Positions 45,533 to 54,992 of a stretch of DNA of 64,000 nucleotides are shown here, one piece after another; the stretch's first letter is position 1, and each line of letters opens with the position of its first letter. The DNA comes from RBG-16-66-20 sp036262835 (GTDB lineage Bacteria > Pseudomonadota > Gammaproteobacteria > Burkholderiales > SG8-39), in NCBI GenBank assembly GCA_036262835.1, contig DATAID010000003.1, forward strand, positions 1-64,000, in the 5' to 3' direction. The notes under the pieces are model-generated. The model did not search any database. It was not told the DNA's origin and saw only the letters and a program-made list of their open reading frames with translations. A program made the position numbers and the translations under genes.

Positions 45533-46036
45533 TTAAGCGCTCTTGCGAAGTTGCTTGGCGAGGCGCGCGCGGATGCGCTGCTGCTTGAGCTGCGAGAGGC
45601 TCTCGATGAATACCTTGCCCTTCAGGTGATCCATCTCGTGCTGGATGCACACCGCGAGCAGCCCTTGCGCCTCGAGCGTGAATGCGTTTCCGTTCTGATC
45701 GTAGGCGCGTACCTTCACGCGCTCCGCTCGCTCGAGCGTCTCGTAGATTCCCGGCACCGAGAGGCAACCCTCCTCGATATCGGACACACCGCTCGTCTCC
45801 ACGATTTCCGGATTGATCAGGACCACGAGCGAATCGCGACGCTCGGAGACGTCGATCACGATCACTTGCTTGTGCACATCGACCTGCGTTGCGGCGAGGC
45901 CGATTCCGGGGGCGGCGTACATGGTTTCGGCCATGTCGGCGACGAGCTTTTTCAGCGACTCGTCGAACACGGTGACGGGCGCCGCCACCTTGTGCAGGCG
46001 GGCGTCCGGGTAACGCAGGATGTTCAAGAGTGCCAT
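45533..46036 (-). CDS. def: Peptide deformylase
   Basis: A 167-residue metalloenzyme that removes the formyl group from new proteins. The three motifs are intact: G44-I-G-L-A-A-T-Q51, E89-G-C-L-S93, and H133-E-M-D-H137. ATG of M-A-L-L-N-I-L was chosen over one seven codons earlier because the family begins there. It heads the def-fmt-rsmB-DUF4390-ntrY-ntrX run and diverges from the lysM gene. Confidence 0.96.
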   Translation of the reverse strand: MALLNILRYPDARLHKVAAPVTVFDESLKKLVADMAETMYAAPGIGLAATQVDVHKQVIVIDVSERRDSLVVLINPEIVETSGVSDIEEGCLSVPGIYETLERAERVKVRAYDQNGNAFTLEAQGLLAVCIQHEMDHLKGKVFIESLSQLKQQRIRARLAKQLRKSA

Positions 46037-46179
46037 AAATCCGACTTTTGCTTGCAAATTGAACCGATTACGTACATTATCTCAGGCTATGCCTAAGCAG
46101 CCGGCGCTTTATGCTACATTTGGGTACGCAAACGGCAAACACAACCGGCCTAGGACGCTAGCCACCGATCGGGGGCCCC

Positions 46180-47259
46180 ATGCTCGACCAATGGCGTAAG
46201 TCTATCACAACGCTCGTTTTTGTCCTATTTGGCCTGGCTTCCTTCGGGGGGATTGCGCAGGTCCCGAACACGCCAATTGCCATCAAATCGGACGCCCCGG
46301 ACCGTTACACGGTGGTCAAGGGCGACACCCTCTGGGGCATCGCCCAGCGTTACACCGACTCGCCCTGGCGCTGGAACGAGTTGTGGGAAGGCAACAAGGA
46401 TCACATCAAGAATCCGCACCGCATTTACCCGGGAGACGTAATCGTGCTCGACCGGTCGCGCGCTCAGCTCGCGCTCGAAAACGGCGGAACGGGCGGCACC
46501 GTGCGCCTGAGCCCGCGGGTGCGCGCCGAATCGACGGCCGCTGCGGCCATCCCGAGCATTCCGCCCGCGATCATCGAGCCTTTCCTCACGCGCCCGCTCA
46601 TCGTCGAGCCCGACGGCCTCGCCAACGCTCCCACGATAGTGGCCACCGAAGAGTCGCGCGTGATTCTCGAGTCGGGCAACCGCGCCTTCGTGAAGGGCAT
46701 GGGCAATTCCAAGGAAACGAACTGGTACGTCTACCGCAAGGGCGCGGCGCTGGTCGATCCCGACAGCAATACGACGCTCGGCTATGAGGCGGTCTATCTC
46801 GGGACGGCGCGCGTAGCCAAGGCGGGAGACCCTGCCGTCATCCAGCTCACGTCGGTCGCGCAGGAAGTCAGCATCGGCGACAAGCTCGTGCCAGCGGGCC
46901 GCGCCGAAGTACCGAGCTACGCGCCTCACGCCCCCGCGAGCGCGGTCCAGGGGCGGGTCATCTCGACCTACGGCACCTCCACGCAGCTCGGCGAAATCGG
47001 GCCGCAGACCGTCGTCTCGATCAACCGCGGCAAGGCGCAAGGCCTCGAGATCGGACACGTGCTCGCGCTCTACCGTCCGGGCTCGGCAGTGGCCGCCGGC
47101 TCCGCGCGCTATGCGTCCAAGGGCGCAGAGAAGCTCGTGCTGCCCGATGAGCGCCTCGGCCTCGCGTTTGTGTTCCGCGTTTTCGACCGGGTATCCTACG
47201 CACTGGTGATGACGATCTCGAAACCCGCCAATCCGCTCGATGTGGTGCAGAACCCCTAG
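46180..47259 (+). CDS. LysM-domain envelope protein
   Basis: A 359-residue exported protein. An N-terminal hydrophobic segment (about residues 8-26) is the signal or anchor. One LysM domain at residues 43-91 (Y-T-V-V-K-G-D-T-L-W-G-I-A-Q-R-Y, then I-Y-P-G-D-V-I-V-L) should bind peptidoglycan. The rest is a beta-rich region with Y-L-G-T-A-R-V. Such genes lie between def and dprA in betaproteobacteria. Role in the wall is inferred from the domain. Confidence 0.9.
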   Translation: MLDQWRKSITTLVFVLFGLASFGGIAQVPNTPIAIKSDAPDRYTVVKGDTLWGIAQRYTDSPWRWNELWEGNKDHIKNPHRIYPGDVIVLDRSRAQLALENGGTGGTVRLSPRVRAESTAAAAIPSIPPAIIEPFLTRPLIVEPDGLANAPTIVATEESRVILESGNRAFVKGMGNSKETNWYVYRKGAALVDPDSNTTLGYEAVYLGTARVAKAGDPAVIQLTSVAQEVSIGDKLVPAGRAEVPSYAPHAPASAVQGRVISTYGTSTQLGEIGPQTVVSINRGKAQGLEIGHVLALYRPGSAVAAGSARYASKGAEKLVLPDERLGLAFVFRVFDRVSYALVMTISKPANPLDVVQNP

Positions 47260-47282
47260 CGGCAAATGAGACCCCACCCTGC

Positions 47283-48383
47283 ATGACGCAGGATTCGGGG
47301 CTGGCGAGCTGGCTGCATCTCACGCTCACGCCGGGCCTCGGCGCCGCAACGATCCGCGAGCTGCTCAAGCAGCTCGGTCTCCCCGAAAAAATCCTCGCCG
47401 CCCCGCGCCGGGAACTCGCGCGGCTGGTCAGTCCCGCGGCGCTCGCGGCGCTCGACTCCGAGCCGGTCGCCCGCTCGGTGGAGCGCTCCCTCGCCTGGCT
47501 TGCGCAGCCGGGCTGCGCGCTCGTCACGCTCGCCGATGCGGCTTACCCGCCGCTTCTGCTCGAAATCGGCGACCCGCCGCCGCTGCTGTATTGCCGGGGG
47601 CGTATCGAGCTGCTGGGACGCCCGTCGCTCGCCATCGTCGGCAGCCGCAACGCGAGCGCCCAAGGCAACGCCAACGCTGAGCAGTTCGCGCGCGCCTTCA
47701 GCACCGCCGGTCTGACCATCATCTCGGGACTTGCGCAGGGCATCGACGCTGCCGCCCATCGGGGCGGGCTCGCTGGGGAGGGCTCGACCATCGCGGTGCT
47801 CGGAACCGGGGTCGACCTCGTCTATCCGAGCGCCCACGCGGCGCTCGCCGAGGAAATTGCCGCGCGGGGGTTGCTTGTCTCGGAATATCCGCTCGGGATG
47901 AAAGCGCTCGCGCACCATTTTCCGCGCCGCAACCGGCTGATCAGCGGGCTTGCGCAGGGCTGCCTCGTCATCGAGGCCGCGCTCGCCTCGGGCTCGCTCA
48001 TCACGGCGCGCGCCGCGGCCGAGCAAGGACGCGAAGTATTCGCCGTGCCCGGCTCGATCCACTCGCCACTTTCCAAGGGCTGCCATGCGCTCATCAAGTC
48101 GGGCGCGAAGCTCGCCGAATCGGCGGAGGACGTGCTCTCCGAGCTTGCCTCCTTCCGGCGCTCGGGCTTTGCCTCGACCCGCATCCCGGCAGAGCGCGGC
48201 GCCGCGGCGCCCGCGGAGAACGAGCCGCTGCTTGCCTGCATGGGATTCGATCCGGTGGACGTGGATTCGCTTTGCACGCGCGCGGGCATGCCCGCCGAGC
48301 GCGTATCGGCCGAGCTGCTGCGCCTGGAGCTCGGCGGCCGCATCACCGCCCTGCCGGGCGGCCTTTATCAACGACTGAGCTGA
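47283..48383 (+). CDS. dprA: DNA processing protein DprA (Smf)
   Basis: A 366-residue DprA, which loads RecA on incoming single-stranded DNA during natural transformation. The Rossmann-fold core shows A-I-V-G-S-R-N-A-S, I-I-S-G-L-A-Q-G-I-D-A-A-A-H-R-G, and F-P-R-R-N-R-L-I-S-G-L-A. The C-terminal winged-helix segment is R-L-E-L-G-G-R-I-T-A-L-P-G-G-L-Y. With comM in the same window, this suggests transformation capacity. smg follows after 11 bases. Confidence 0.96.
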   Translation: MTQDSGLASWLHLTLTPGLGAATIRELLKQLGLPEKILAAPRRELARLVSPAALAALDSEPVARSVERSLAWLAQPGCALVTLADAAYPPLLLEIGDPPPLLYCRGRIELLGRPSLAIVGSRNASAQGNANAEQFARAFSTAGLTIISGLAQGIDAAAHRGGLAGEGSTIAVLGTGVDLVYPSAHAALAEEIAARGLLVSEYPLGMKALAHHFPRRNRLISGLAQGCLVIEAALASGSLITARAAAEQGREVFAVPGSIHSPLSKGCHALIKSGAKLAESAEDVLSELASFRRSGFASTRIPAERGAAAPAENEPLLACMGFDPVDVDSLCTRAGMPAERVSAELLRLELGGRITALPGGLYQRLS

Positions 48384-48394
48384 GAGGAAAAAAC

Positions 48395-48853
48395 ATGTAC
48401 GAAATCCTCGTCTACCTCTTCGAGAACTTCCAGCGCACCGAGATTTCCGACGAAAAGGATCGCGTCGCAAAAAAACTCTCGGCGGCCGGTTTCGACGATT
48501 CCGACATCAGCGAGGCGCTCACCTGGATGGCGGGCGTGGTGCGCGGGCCGGCCCGCTCGGTCGCGCCGCTGCCCGCGCTCGGCGCGGCGAGCCGCGCCTA
48601 CGCGCCGCGCGAGCTCGCCAAGCTCTCCGCCGACTGCCGCGGCCTGCTCGCGCACTTCGAGCATTCCGGCATCCTCAGTCCGCAGATGCGCGAGCACGTG
48701 ATCGAGCGCGCGCTCGCCGCGACCGGCGATGAGCTGACCCTAGAGCAGCTCAAGCTGATCATCCTGATGGTGCTCTGGAATGAGCGCACGCCGACCAGCC
48801 AGCTGATCGCCGAGGATCTCTTTTCCAACTCCGCCTCCCGGCTGCCGTCGTGA
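48395..48853 (+). CDS. smg: Smg family protein (DUF494)
   Basis: A 152-residue acidic protein. It starts M-Y-E-I-L-V-Y-L-F-E-N-F, the family signature, and ends with L-K-L-I-I-L-M-V-L-W-N. Smg follows dprA in many beta- and gammaproteobacteria; its function is not established. AGAGGAAAA upstream serves as the ribosome-binding site. Confidence 0.92.
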   Translation: MYEILVYLFENFQRTEISDEKDRVAKKLSAAGFDDSDISEALTWMAGVVRGPARSVAPLPALGAASRAYAPRELAKLSADCRGLLAHFEHSGILSPQMREHVIERALAATGDELTLEQLKLIILMVLWNERTPTSQLIAEDLFSNSASRLPS

Positions 48854-48924
48854 CGCGCCGATAGCCCTCGCGCGCGCGTACGCGCACGCGCGCGCACGTT
48901 AGGGCCGTGCCATCCTGTCCGAGG

Positions 48925-48954
48925 TTGTAACAGCGCGGGCTTTGCAGGTATCCT
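48925..48954 (+). promoter_or_regulatory. Possible promoter of the topoisomerase gene
   Basis: TTGTAA - 18 bases - TATCCT, each hexamer matching 4 of 6 consensus bases, about 20 bases before the topoisomerase ATG. Just upstream (48869-48899) is a perfect alternating pyrimidine-purine run. Weak by itself. Confidence 0.35.
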
Positions 48955-48974
48955 CTGCGGCCTTTTCGCAGCCC

Positions 48975-51509
48975 ATGACCAAAAAACTCGTTATCGCCGA
49001 GAAACCGTCCGTTGCCGGCGACATTGCGCGCGCGCTCGGCGGCTTCACGCGCAAGGGCGACTACTTCGAGAGCGACGAGTACATCGTCTCCTCCGCCGTC
49101 GGCCATCTGCTGGAGCTGGCGCTTCCGGAGACGCACGACGTCAAGAAGGGCAAGTGGTCCTTCGCCAAGCTTCCGGTGATCCCGCCGCATTTCGAGCTCG
49201 CGCCGATCGAGAAGAACGAGAACCGGCTGAACGTCCTGCTCAGGCTGCTCAAGCGCAAGGATGTCACCGGCCTCATCAACGCCTGCGACGCGGGGCGCGA
49301 GGGCGAGCTCATCTTCCGCTACATCGTCCAGTACGCGAAGACGAAAAAGCCGATCGAGCGCCTGTGGCTGCAGTCGATGACGCAGGGCGCGATCCGCGAA
49401 GGCTTCGAGACGCTGCGCAAGGACAAGGACCTCCTTCCCCTCGCCGATGCGGCGAAGAGCCGCTCCGAGGCCGACTGGCTGGTCGGCATCAACGGCACGC
49501 GCGCGATGACGGCCTTCAACTCCAAGGAAGGCGGCTTTTACCTGACCACGGTCGGGCGCGTGCAAACGCCCACGCTCGCCATTCTGGTGGAGCGCGAGGA
49601 GAAAATCCGCGCCTTTCAGCCGCGCGACTACTGGGAAGTGCACGCTCGCTTCGGTGCCAAAGCCGGGGAATACGCCGGCCGCTGGTTCGATCCGGCGTTC
49701 AAGAAGGACGACGACACGGAGCGCAAGCCCGAGCGCCTTTGGGAAAAGAAGCGGGCCGAGGCGCTCGCCGCGGCCTGCTCGGGCAGGCCCGGGGTGGCGA
49801 CCGAGGAAACCAAGCCCTCGACCCAGTCCTCGCCGCTGCTCTATGACCTTACCAGCCTGCAGCGCGAGGCCAACGGCCGCTTCGGCTTTTCGGCGCGCGG
49901 CACGCTGGCGCTCGCCCAGGCGCTGTACGAGAAGCACAAGGTGCTGACCTATCCGCGAACCGACTCGCGCGCCCTGCCCGAGGACTACCTCGGCACGGTC
50001 AAGAAAACGCTGGAGATGCTGGGGCAGTCGCGCGAGTTTGCGCCCTTCGCCAAGCAGGTGCTGAAGAGCGGCTGGGTGAAGCCGAACAAGCGCATCTTCG
50101 ACAACGCCAAGATCTCTGATCACTTCGCCATTATTCCTACGCTGCAGGCGCCGAAGCACCTGAGCGAGCCGGAGGCGAAGCTCTATGACCTCGTGGTGCG
50201 GCGCTTCCTCGCGGTGTTCTTTCCCTCGGCCGAATTCCTGCAGACCACGCGCATCACCAAGGTCGGCGAAGCGCAATTCCGTACCGATGGCCGCGTGCTG
50301 CAGAACCCCGGCTGGCTCGCCGTCTACGGAAGGGCCGAGGGGGGCGAGGACCAGAACCTCCCGGCCATCACGCAGGGCGAAAAGGTCAGCACGCTGGAGG
50401 CGAAGGCCGAGCCGAACCAGACGCGGCCGCCGCCGCGCTACTCGGAGGCGACGCTGCTCTCGGCGATGGAAGGTGCCGGCAAGCTGGTAGAGGACGACGA
50501 GCTGCGCGAGGCGATGGGCGCGAAGGGCCTGGGCACGCCTGCGACCCGTGCGGCCACCATCGAGGGCCTGATCCGCGAGGAATACATCCATCGCAACGGC
50601 CGTGAGCTGGTGCCCACGCCGAAGGCGTTCTCGCTCATGTTCGCGCTGCACATGCTCGGCATCGTCGAGCTCGCCTCGCCCGAGCTGACCGGCGAATGGG
50701 AGTACAAGCTGCGCCTGATGGAGCAGGGCAGGCTCACGCGCGAGGCCTTCATGAGCGAGATCTCGGCGCTGGTGAAAAACACCGTGAACATCATCAAGCA
50801 CGGCGAGATTCCGGACGTGGTCTACGCCACCGTGTCGGCAGCGTGCCCCAAATGCGGCGGCGTCGTGCAGGAAAACTACCGGAAATTCCAGTGCCAGAAG
50901 TGCGACTTCGCCATCTGGAAGGTGACCGCCGGGCGCGAATGGTCGCCCGAGGAAATCGCCGAGCTGATCGCGAAGCGCGTGATCGGGCCGCTGACGGGCT
51001 TTCGCAGCCGCATGGGCAAGCCGTTCAGCGCGGTGATGCGCCTGTCGGACGAATTCAAGGTCGAGTTCGACTTCGGCCAGGCCGGCGAGGATGAGCCGGC
51101 CCCGGACTTCAGCGGCCAGACGCCGCTCGGCGAGTGCCCCAAGTGCGCGGCGCGCGTATTCGAGCACGGCATGGCCTACACCTGCGAAAAAGCCCTGGGC
51201 GCGGGCAAGACCTGCGACTTCCGCTCGGGCCGCATGATCCTCCAGCAGCCGATCGAGCGCGCGCAGATGGAAAAACTGCTCGCGACCGGGCGCACCGACC
51301 TCCTGACCGGCTTCGTCTCGAAGAAGAATCGCAAGTTCAAGGCGTTCCTCGTGAAGCAGCCGACCGGCAAGATCGGCTTCGAGTTCCAGCCCCGCGCGGA
51401 GAAAGCGCCGGCCAAGGACGGGGCCGGCAAGCCGGCTTCAAAGGACAAGCCGGCCGAGGAAAAAGCTAGACGTCGAGGTTCCGAACGCCGAGCGCGTTCG
51501 ACTCGATAA
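48975..51509 (+). CDS. topB: DNA topoisomerase III (type IA)
   Basis: An 844-residue type IA topoisomerase that relaxes or decatenates DNA through a single-strand break. TOPRIM motif E-K-P-S and D-A-G-R-E-G-E-L-I-F-R-Y, active-site Tyr in L-T-Y-P-R-T-D-S-R. The C-terminus carries zinc-ribbon-like repeats (C-P-K-C-G-G, C-Q-K-C-D-F; C-P-K-C-A, C-E-K) and a basic tail. Longer than E. coli TopB (653) because of these repeats, as in other betaproteobacteria. The last 14 codons run into the convergent gyrB gene. ATG at M-T-K-K-L was taken as it begins the conserved domain. Confidence 0.93.
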   Translation: MTKKLVIAEKPSVAGDIARALGGFTRKGDYFESDEYIVSSAVGHLLELALPETHDVKKGKWSFAKLPVIPPHFELAPIEKNENRLNVLLRLLKRKDVTGLINACDAGREGELIFRYIVQYAKTKKPIERLWLQSMTQGAIREGFETLRKDKDLLPLADAAKSRSEADWLVGINGTRAMTAFNSKEGGFYLTTVGRVQTPTLAILVEREEKIRAFQPRDYWEVHARFGAKAGEYAGRWFDPAFKKDDDTERKPERLWEKKRAEALAAACSGRPGVATEETKPSTQSSPLLYDLTSLQREANGRFGFSARGTLALAQALYEKHKVLTYPRTDSRALPEDYLGTVKKTLEMLGQSREFAPFAKQVLKSGWVKPNKRIFDNAKISDHFAIIPTLQAPKHLSEPEAKLYDLVVRRFLAVFFPSAEFLQTTRITKVGEAQFRTDGRVLQNPGWLAVYGRAEGGEDQNLPAITQGEKVSTLEAKAEPNQTRPPPRYSEATLLSAMEGAGKLVEDDELREAMGAKGLGTPATRAATIEGLIREEYIHRNGRELVPTPKAFSLMFALHMLGIVELASPELTGEWEYKLRLMEQGRLTREAFMSEISALVKNTVNIIKHGEIPDVVYATVSAACPKCGGVVQENYRKFQCQKCDFAIWKVTAGREWSPEEIAELIAKRVIGPLTGFRSRMGKPFSAVMRLSDEFKVEFDFGQAGEDEPAPDFSGQTPLGECPKCAARVFEHGMAYTCEKALGAGKTCDFRSGRMILQQPIERAQMEKLLATGRTDLLTGFVSKKNRKFKAFLVKQPTGKIGFEFQPRAEKAPAKDGAGKPASKDKPAEEKARRRGSERRARSTR

Positions 51510-53886
51510 AGACGCGGCGCGGCTCGACCTCGTCGCCCATCAGCTTGGTGAAGATCTCGTCGGCGGCGATGCCGTCGTCGATCTGCACCTTGAGCAGGCG
51601 CCTCGTCCCGGGATCCATGGTGGTTTCCCAGAGCTGCGAGGGGTTCATCTCCCCGAGGCCCTTGTAGCGCTGCAGGCTCATCGACTTCTGCACCTCGGCG
51701 AGCAGCCACTTCATCGCCTCGGAAAAATCCTTCACCGGCTGCTTCTTCTCGCCGCGCTGCACGTAGGCGCCCACGCCCACCAGGCCGCGCAGCATCTCCG
51801 CGGTCTGGCGGATCTGCGCGTAGTCGCCCGAATGCACGAACTCCGAGTCGATCGTGGTGACGCGCACGTTGCCGTGGCGGTCGTGCTCGATGCGGATCTG
51901 GTAGCGCTCGGTCTTGGAGTCGAACTGCGCGCTCACACGCACGCCGCTGCCGCCCAGCGCCGCCGCGAGCGCATCGGCCGAGCCCTGCGCCGATTCGCGC
52001 CGGCCGAGGTCGATCTGCACACCGCGCAGGATCGCGCCCAGCACGTCGCGGTCGATCCAGCGCGAAACACGCTCGATCACCGCTTCGGTGAGGAGATAGG
52101 ACTTGGCCAGCTCGGCGAGCGTGTCGCCCGAAATCGGCTCACGGCGCGCGGCGGGATGCAGGGCCGCGTCCACGAGCGCCTGGCGCAGCATGAACTCGTT
52201 CAGCTCGTACTCGTCCTTGAGATAGCGCTCGTCCTTGGACAGCTTCGCCTTGTAGAGCGGCGGCTGGGCAATGTAGATGTGGCCGCGCTCGACCAGCTCC
52301 GGCATCTGGCGATAGAAAAAGGTCAGCAGCAGCGTGCGGATGTGCGAGCCATCCACGTCCGCGTCGGTCATGATGATGATGCGGTGATAGCGCAGCTTGT
52401 CGGCGTTGTACTCCTCCTTGCCGATGCCGCAGCCGAGCGCCGTGATCAGCGTCGCGATCTCCGCGGAGGCGAGCAGCTTGTCGAAGCGCGCCTTCTCGAC
52501 ATTCAGGATCTTGCCTTTGAGCGGCAGGATCGCCTGGAACTTGCGGTCGCGCCCCTGCTTGGCCGAGCCGCCTGCCGAGTCGCCCTCCACGAGGTAGAGC
52601 TCGCACTGCGCCGGATCCTTCTCCTGGCAGTCGGCGAGCTTGCCGGGCAGTCCGAGGCCGTCCAGCACGCCCTTGCGCCGGGTCATCTCCCGCGCCTTGC
52701 GCGCCGCCTCGCGCGCCGCGGCCGCCTCGACGATCTTGGCGGTGATGGTGCGCGCGTCCACAGGCCGCTCGTCCAGGTACTGGCGCAACTTCTCGGCGAC
52801 AACCTCCTCCACCGCCGGCCGCACCTCGGAGGACACGAGCTTCTCCTTGGTCTGCGACGAGAACTTCGGCTCCGGCACCTTGACCGAGAGCACGCAGGCG
52901 AGGCCCTCGCGCATATCGTCGCCGGTCGTCTCGATCTTCGCCTTCTTCGCGATCTCGTGTTCCTCGATGTACTTGTTGAGAACCCGGGTCATCGCCGCGC
53001 GCAGGCCGGTGAGGTGCGTGCCGCCGTCCTTCTGCGGGATGTTGTTGGTGAAGCAAAGGACGTTCTCCTGATAGGAGTCGTTCCATTGCATCGCCACGTC
53101 GACCGAGATGCCGTCCTTCTCGCCCGAACCGTGGAAGGCGTTGGGATGGAGCACGTTCTTGGAGCGGTTGATGTATTCGACGAAGCCCTTGACCCCGCCG
53201 CCGAAGGCGAAGTTTTCCTCTTTTCCCGCGCGCTGGTCGACGAGCAGGATCTTCACGCCGTTGTTCAGGAACGAGAGCTCGCGCAACCGCCGCGCCAGGA
53301 TGTCGTAGTGGTAGTCGACCGTGCCGAATGTCCCCCGCGAGGCGAGGAAGTGCACCTCGGTGCCGCGCTTCTCGGTGGTGCCCGTGACCCGCAGCGGGCC
53401 GGTCGCGACGCCGTCGGCAAACTCGATCTGGTGCACTTTGCCGTCGCGCCAGATCGTCAGGCGCAGCCAGGACGAAAGCGCGTTCACGACCGACACGCCG
53501 ACCCCGTGCAGACCGCCGGACACCTTGTACGAGTTGGAATCGAACTTGCCGCCCGCGTGGAGCTCGGTCATCACGATTTCGGCCGCCGAGCGCTTCTGCT
53601 CGTCGTCCTCCTTGATGCCGGTCGGAATGCCGCGGCCGTTGTCGAGAACCGAAACCGAGTTGTCGGTGTGGATCGTGACCACGATCTCGTCGCAAAAGCC
53701 GCCGAGCGCCTCGTCGACCGCGTTGTCGACGACCTCGAACACCATGTGGTGAAGGCCGGTGCCGTCGGACGTGTCGCCGATGTACATGCCGGGGCGCTTG
53801 CGCACCGCCTCCAGGCCCTTCAGCACCTTGATGCTGTCGGCCTCGTAGCCTTCGGCCTCGGGTAGCTGTTTTTCCGGCTCGCCCAC
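51466..53886 (-). CDS. gyrB: DNA gyrase subunit B
   Basis: An 806-residue ATPase subunit of DNA gyrase, which introduces negative supercoils. GHKL motifs are D-N-A-V-D-E-A, D-N-G-R-G-I-P-T-G and G-G-L-H-G-V-G; the TOPRIM region has E-G-D-S-A-G-G-S-A and D-A-D-V-D-G-S-H-I. The length shows the gram-negative insertion in the C-terminal half. I choose the GTG at V-G-E-P-E-K, which overlaps the dnaN stop by one base (TAGTG); any earlier start would be inside dnaN. It converges on topB with a 44-base overlap. Confidence 0.97.
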   Translation of the reverse strand: MGEPEKQLPEAEGYEADSIKVLKGLEAVRKRPGMYIGDTSDGTGLHHMVFEVVDNAVDEALGGFCDEIVVTIHTDNSVSVLDNGRGIPTGIKEDDEQKRSAAEIVMTELHAGGKFDSNSYKVSGGLHGVGVSVVNALSSWLRLTIWRDGKVHQIEFADGVATGPLRVTGTTEKRGTEVHFLASRGTFGTVDYHYDILARRLRELSFLNNGVKILLVDQRAGKEENFAFGGGVKGFVEYINRSKNVLHPNAFHGSGEKDGISVDVAMQWNDSYQENVLCFTNNIPQKDGGTHLTGLRAAMTRVLNKYIEEHEIAKKAKIETTGDDMREGLACVLSVKVPEPKFSSQTKEKLVSSEVRPAVEEVVAEKLRQYLDERPVDARTITAKIVEAAAAREAARKAREMTRRKGVLDGLGLPGKLADCQEKDPAQCELYLVEGDSAGGSAKQGRDRKFQAILPLKGKILNVEKARFDKLLASAEIATLITALGCGIGKEEYNADKLRYHRIIIMTDADVDGSHIRTLLLTFFYRQMPELVERGHIYIAQPPLYKAKLSKDERYLKDEYELNEFMLRQALVDAALHPAARREPISGDTLAELAKSYLLTEAVIERVSRWIDRDVLGAILRGVQIDLGRRESAQGSADALAAALGGSGVRVSAQFDSKTERYQIRIEHDRHGNVRVTTIDSEFVHSGDYAQIRQTAEMLRGLVGVGAYVQRGEKKQPVKDFSEAMKWLLAEVQKSMSLQRYKGLGEMNPSQLWETTMDPGTRRLLKVQIDDGIAADEIFTKLMGDEVEPRRVFIESNALGVRNLDV

Positions 53887-54992
53887 TAGATCCTCATCGG
53901 CATGACGACGTATTTGAAGTCGGCTTCGGTCGGGAAGCTGAGCAGCGCGCTCGAGGCCGCGTCGCCGAAGCGGCATTCGACTTCCGCGCCCGCGACATTG
54001 TTAAGCACGTCGAGCAGGTAGTTCACGTTGAAGCCGATGTCGAGCGCATCGCCCTTGTAGCCCACTTCCAGGGTTTCCTCGGCTTCTTCCTGCTCGGTGT
54101 TGGAGGAAACGATCTTGAGTGTCCCGTCGGTGAGCACCCAGCGCACGCCGCGGAATTTCTCGTTGGAGAGGATCGCCGCGCGCGAGAGCGCCTGGCGCAG
54201 CACGTCGCGCGAAATCGAGAGCTGGTTCTTGTGCCCGGTCGGGATCACCCGCGTGTAATCGGGAAACTTACCATCGACGAGCTTGGAGACGAGCTCCACC
54301 GTGCCGAAGGAGAACGAAGCCTGCGTCGCGGAGATCTCGATCTTGACCTCGGCATCGCTGTCGGCGAGAAGCTTGGCGAGCTCGAGCACCGTCTTTCGCG
54401 GCACGATGACTTCCTGGCGCGGCAGCTTCGCCTCGAGCGCCATGGCGGCGTAGGCGAGCCGATGGCCGTCGGTCGCGACCAGCTTGAGGCTCTTGTCCTC
54501 CACCACCATGAGCAGCCCGTTCAGGTAGTAGCGGATGTCCTGCTGCGCCATGGCGTACTGGACAAGGCCGAGGACCTTGCGCAGCGCCTTTTGCGGCAAT
54601 GCAAAGCGCGCCGCCTCGCCGGCGGGCTTCGCCAGGCGCGGGAAATCCTCGGCGGGAAGGGTCTGCAGTACAAAACGGCTCTTGCCCGCCTTGACGAGCA
54701 TGCGCTTGTCCTGCTGCTGCAGGGTCACCTCTGCTCCCTCCGGCAGGGCACGCAGGATGTCGACCAGCTTCCTTGCCCCCACGGTCACCGCGCGCGCCTC
54801 TCCGGCAGGCTCGACCGAGCCTCGCGCCGTGATCTGGATCTCGATATCGGTGGCGAGAAAAGACAGATTGCCGGCGCCTCGCTCCATCAGGACGTTGGAC
54901 AGGATCGGCAGCGTATGGCGGCGCTCGATGATGCCGCTCACGGCCGAAAGGGGTCCCAGCAACTCGTCCCGCTTCGCTTTGACCAGAACCAT
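53886..54992 (-). CDS. dnaN: DNA polymerase III beta sliding clamp
   Basis: A 368-residue clamp of three repeated domains that tethers the replicative polymerase. Ends with the family tail Y-V-V-M-P-M-R-I. Typical blocks are L-P-I-L-S-N-V-L-M-E and A-T-D-G-H-R-L-A-Y. It lies downstream of dnaA across a 213-base spacer holding origin-like motifs, and its stop overlaps gyrB's start. Confidence 0.97.
   Translation of the reverse strand: MVLVKAKRDELLGPLSAVSGIIERRHTLPILSNVLMERGAGNLSFLATDIEIQITARGSVEPAGEARAVTVGARKLVDILRALPEGAEVTLQQQDKRMLVKAGKSRFVLQTLPAEDFPRLAKPAGEAARFALPQKALRKVLGLVQYAMAQQDIRYYLNGLLMVVEDKSLKLVATDGHRLAYAAMALEAKLPRQEVIVPRKTVLELAKLLADSDAEVKIEISATQASFSFGTVELVSKLVDGKFPDYTRVIPTGHKNQLSISRDVLRQALSRAAILSNEKFRGVRWVLTDGTLKIVSSNTEQEEAEETLEVGYKGDALDIGFNVNYLLDVLNNVAGAEVECRFGDAASSALLSFPTEADFKYVVMPMRI

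Noticed and set aside
45529..45540. Slippery heptamer A-AAA-AAC at the def-fmt junction as a programmed frameshift fusing def and fmt
   Set aside because: The def stop codon comes before the heptamer in the def frame, and the heptamer is in register with fmt, so it cannot produce a def-fmt fusion.
48759..51167. Minus-strand 802-codon frame opposite topB
   Set aside because: Antisense shadow; topB has clear catalytic motifs on the plus strand.
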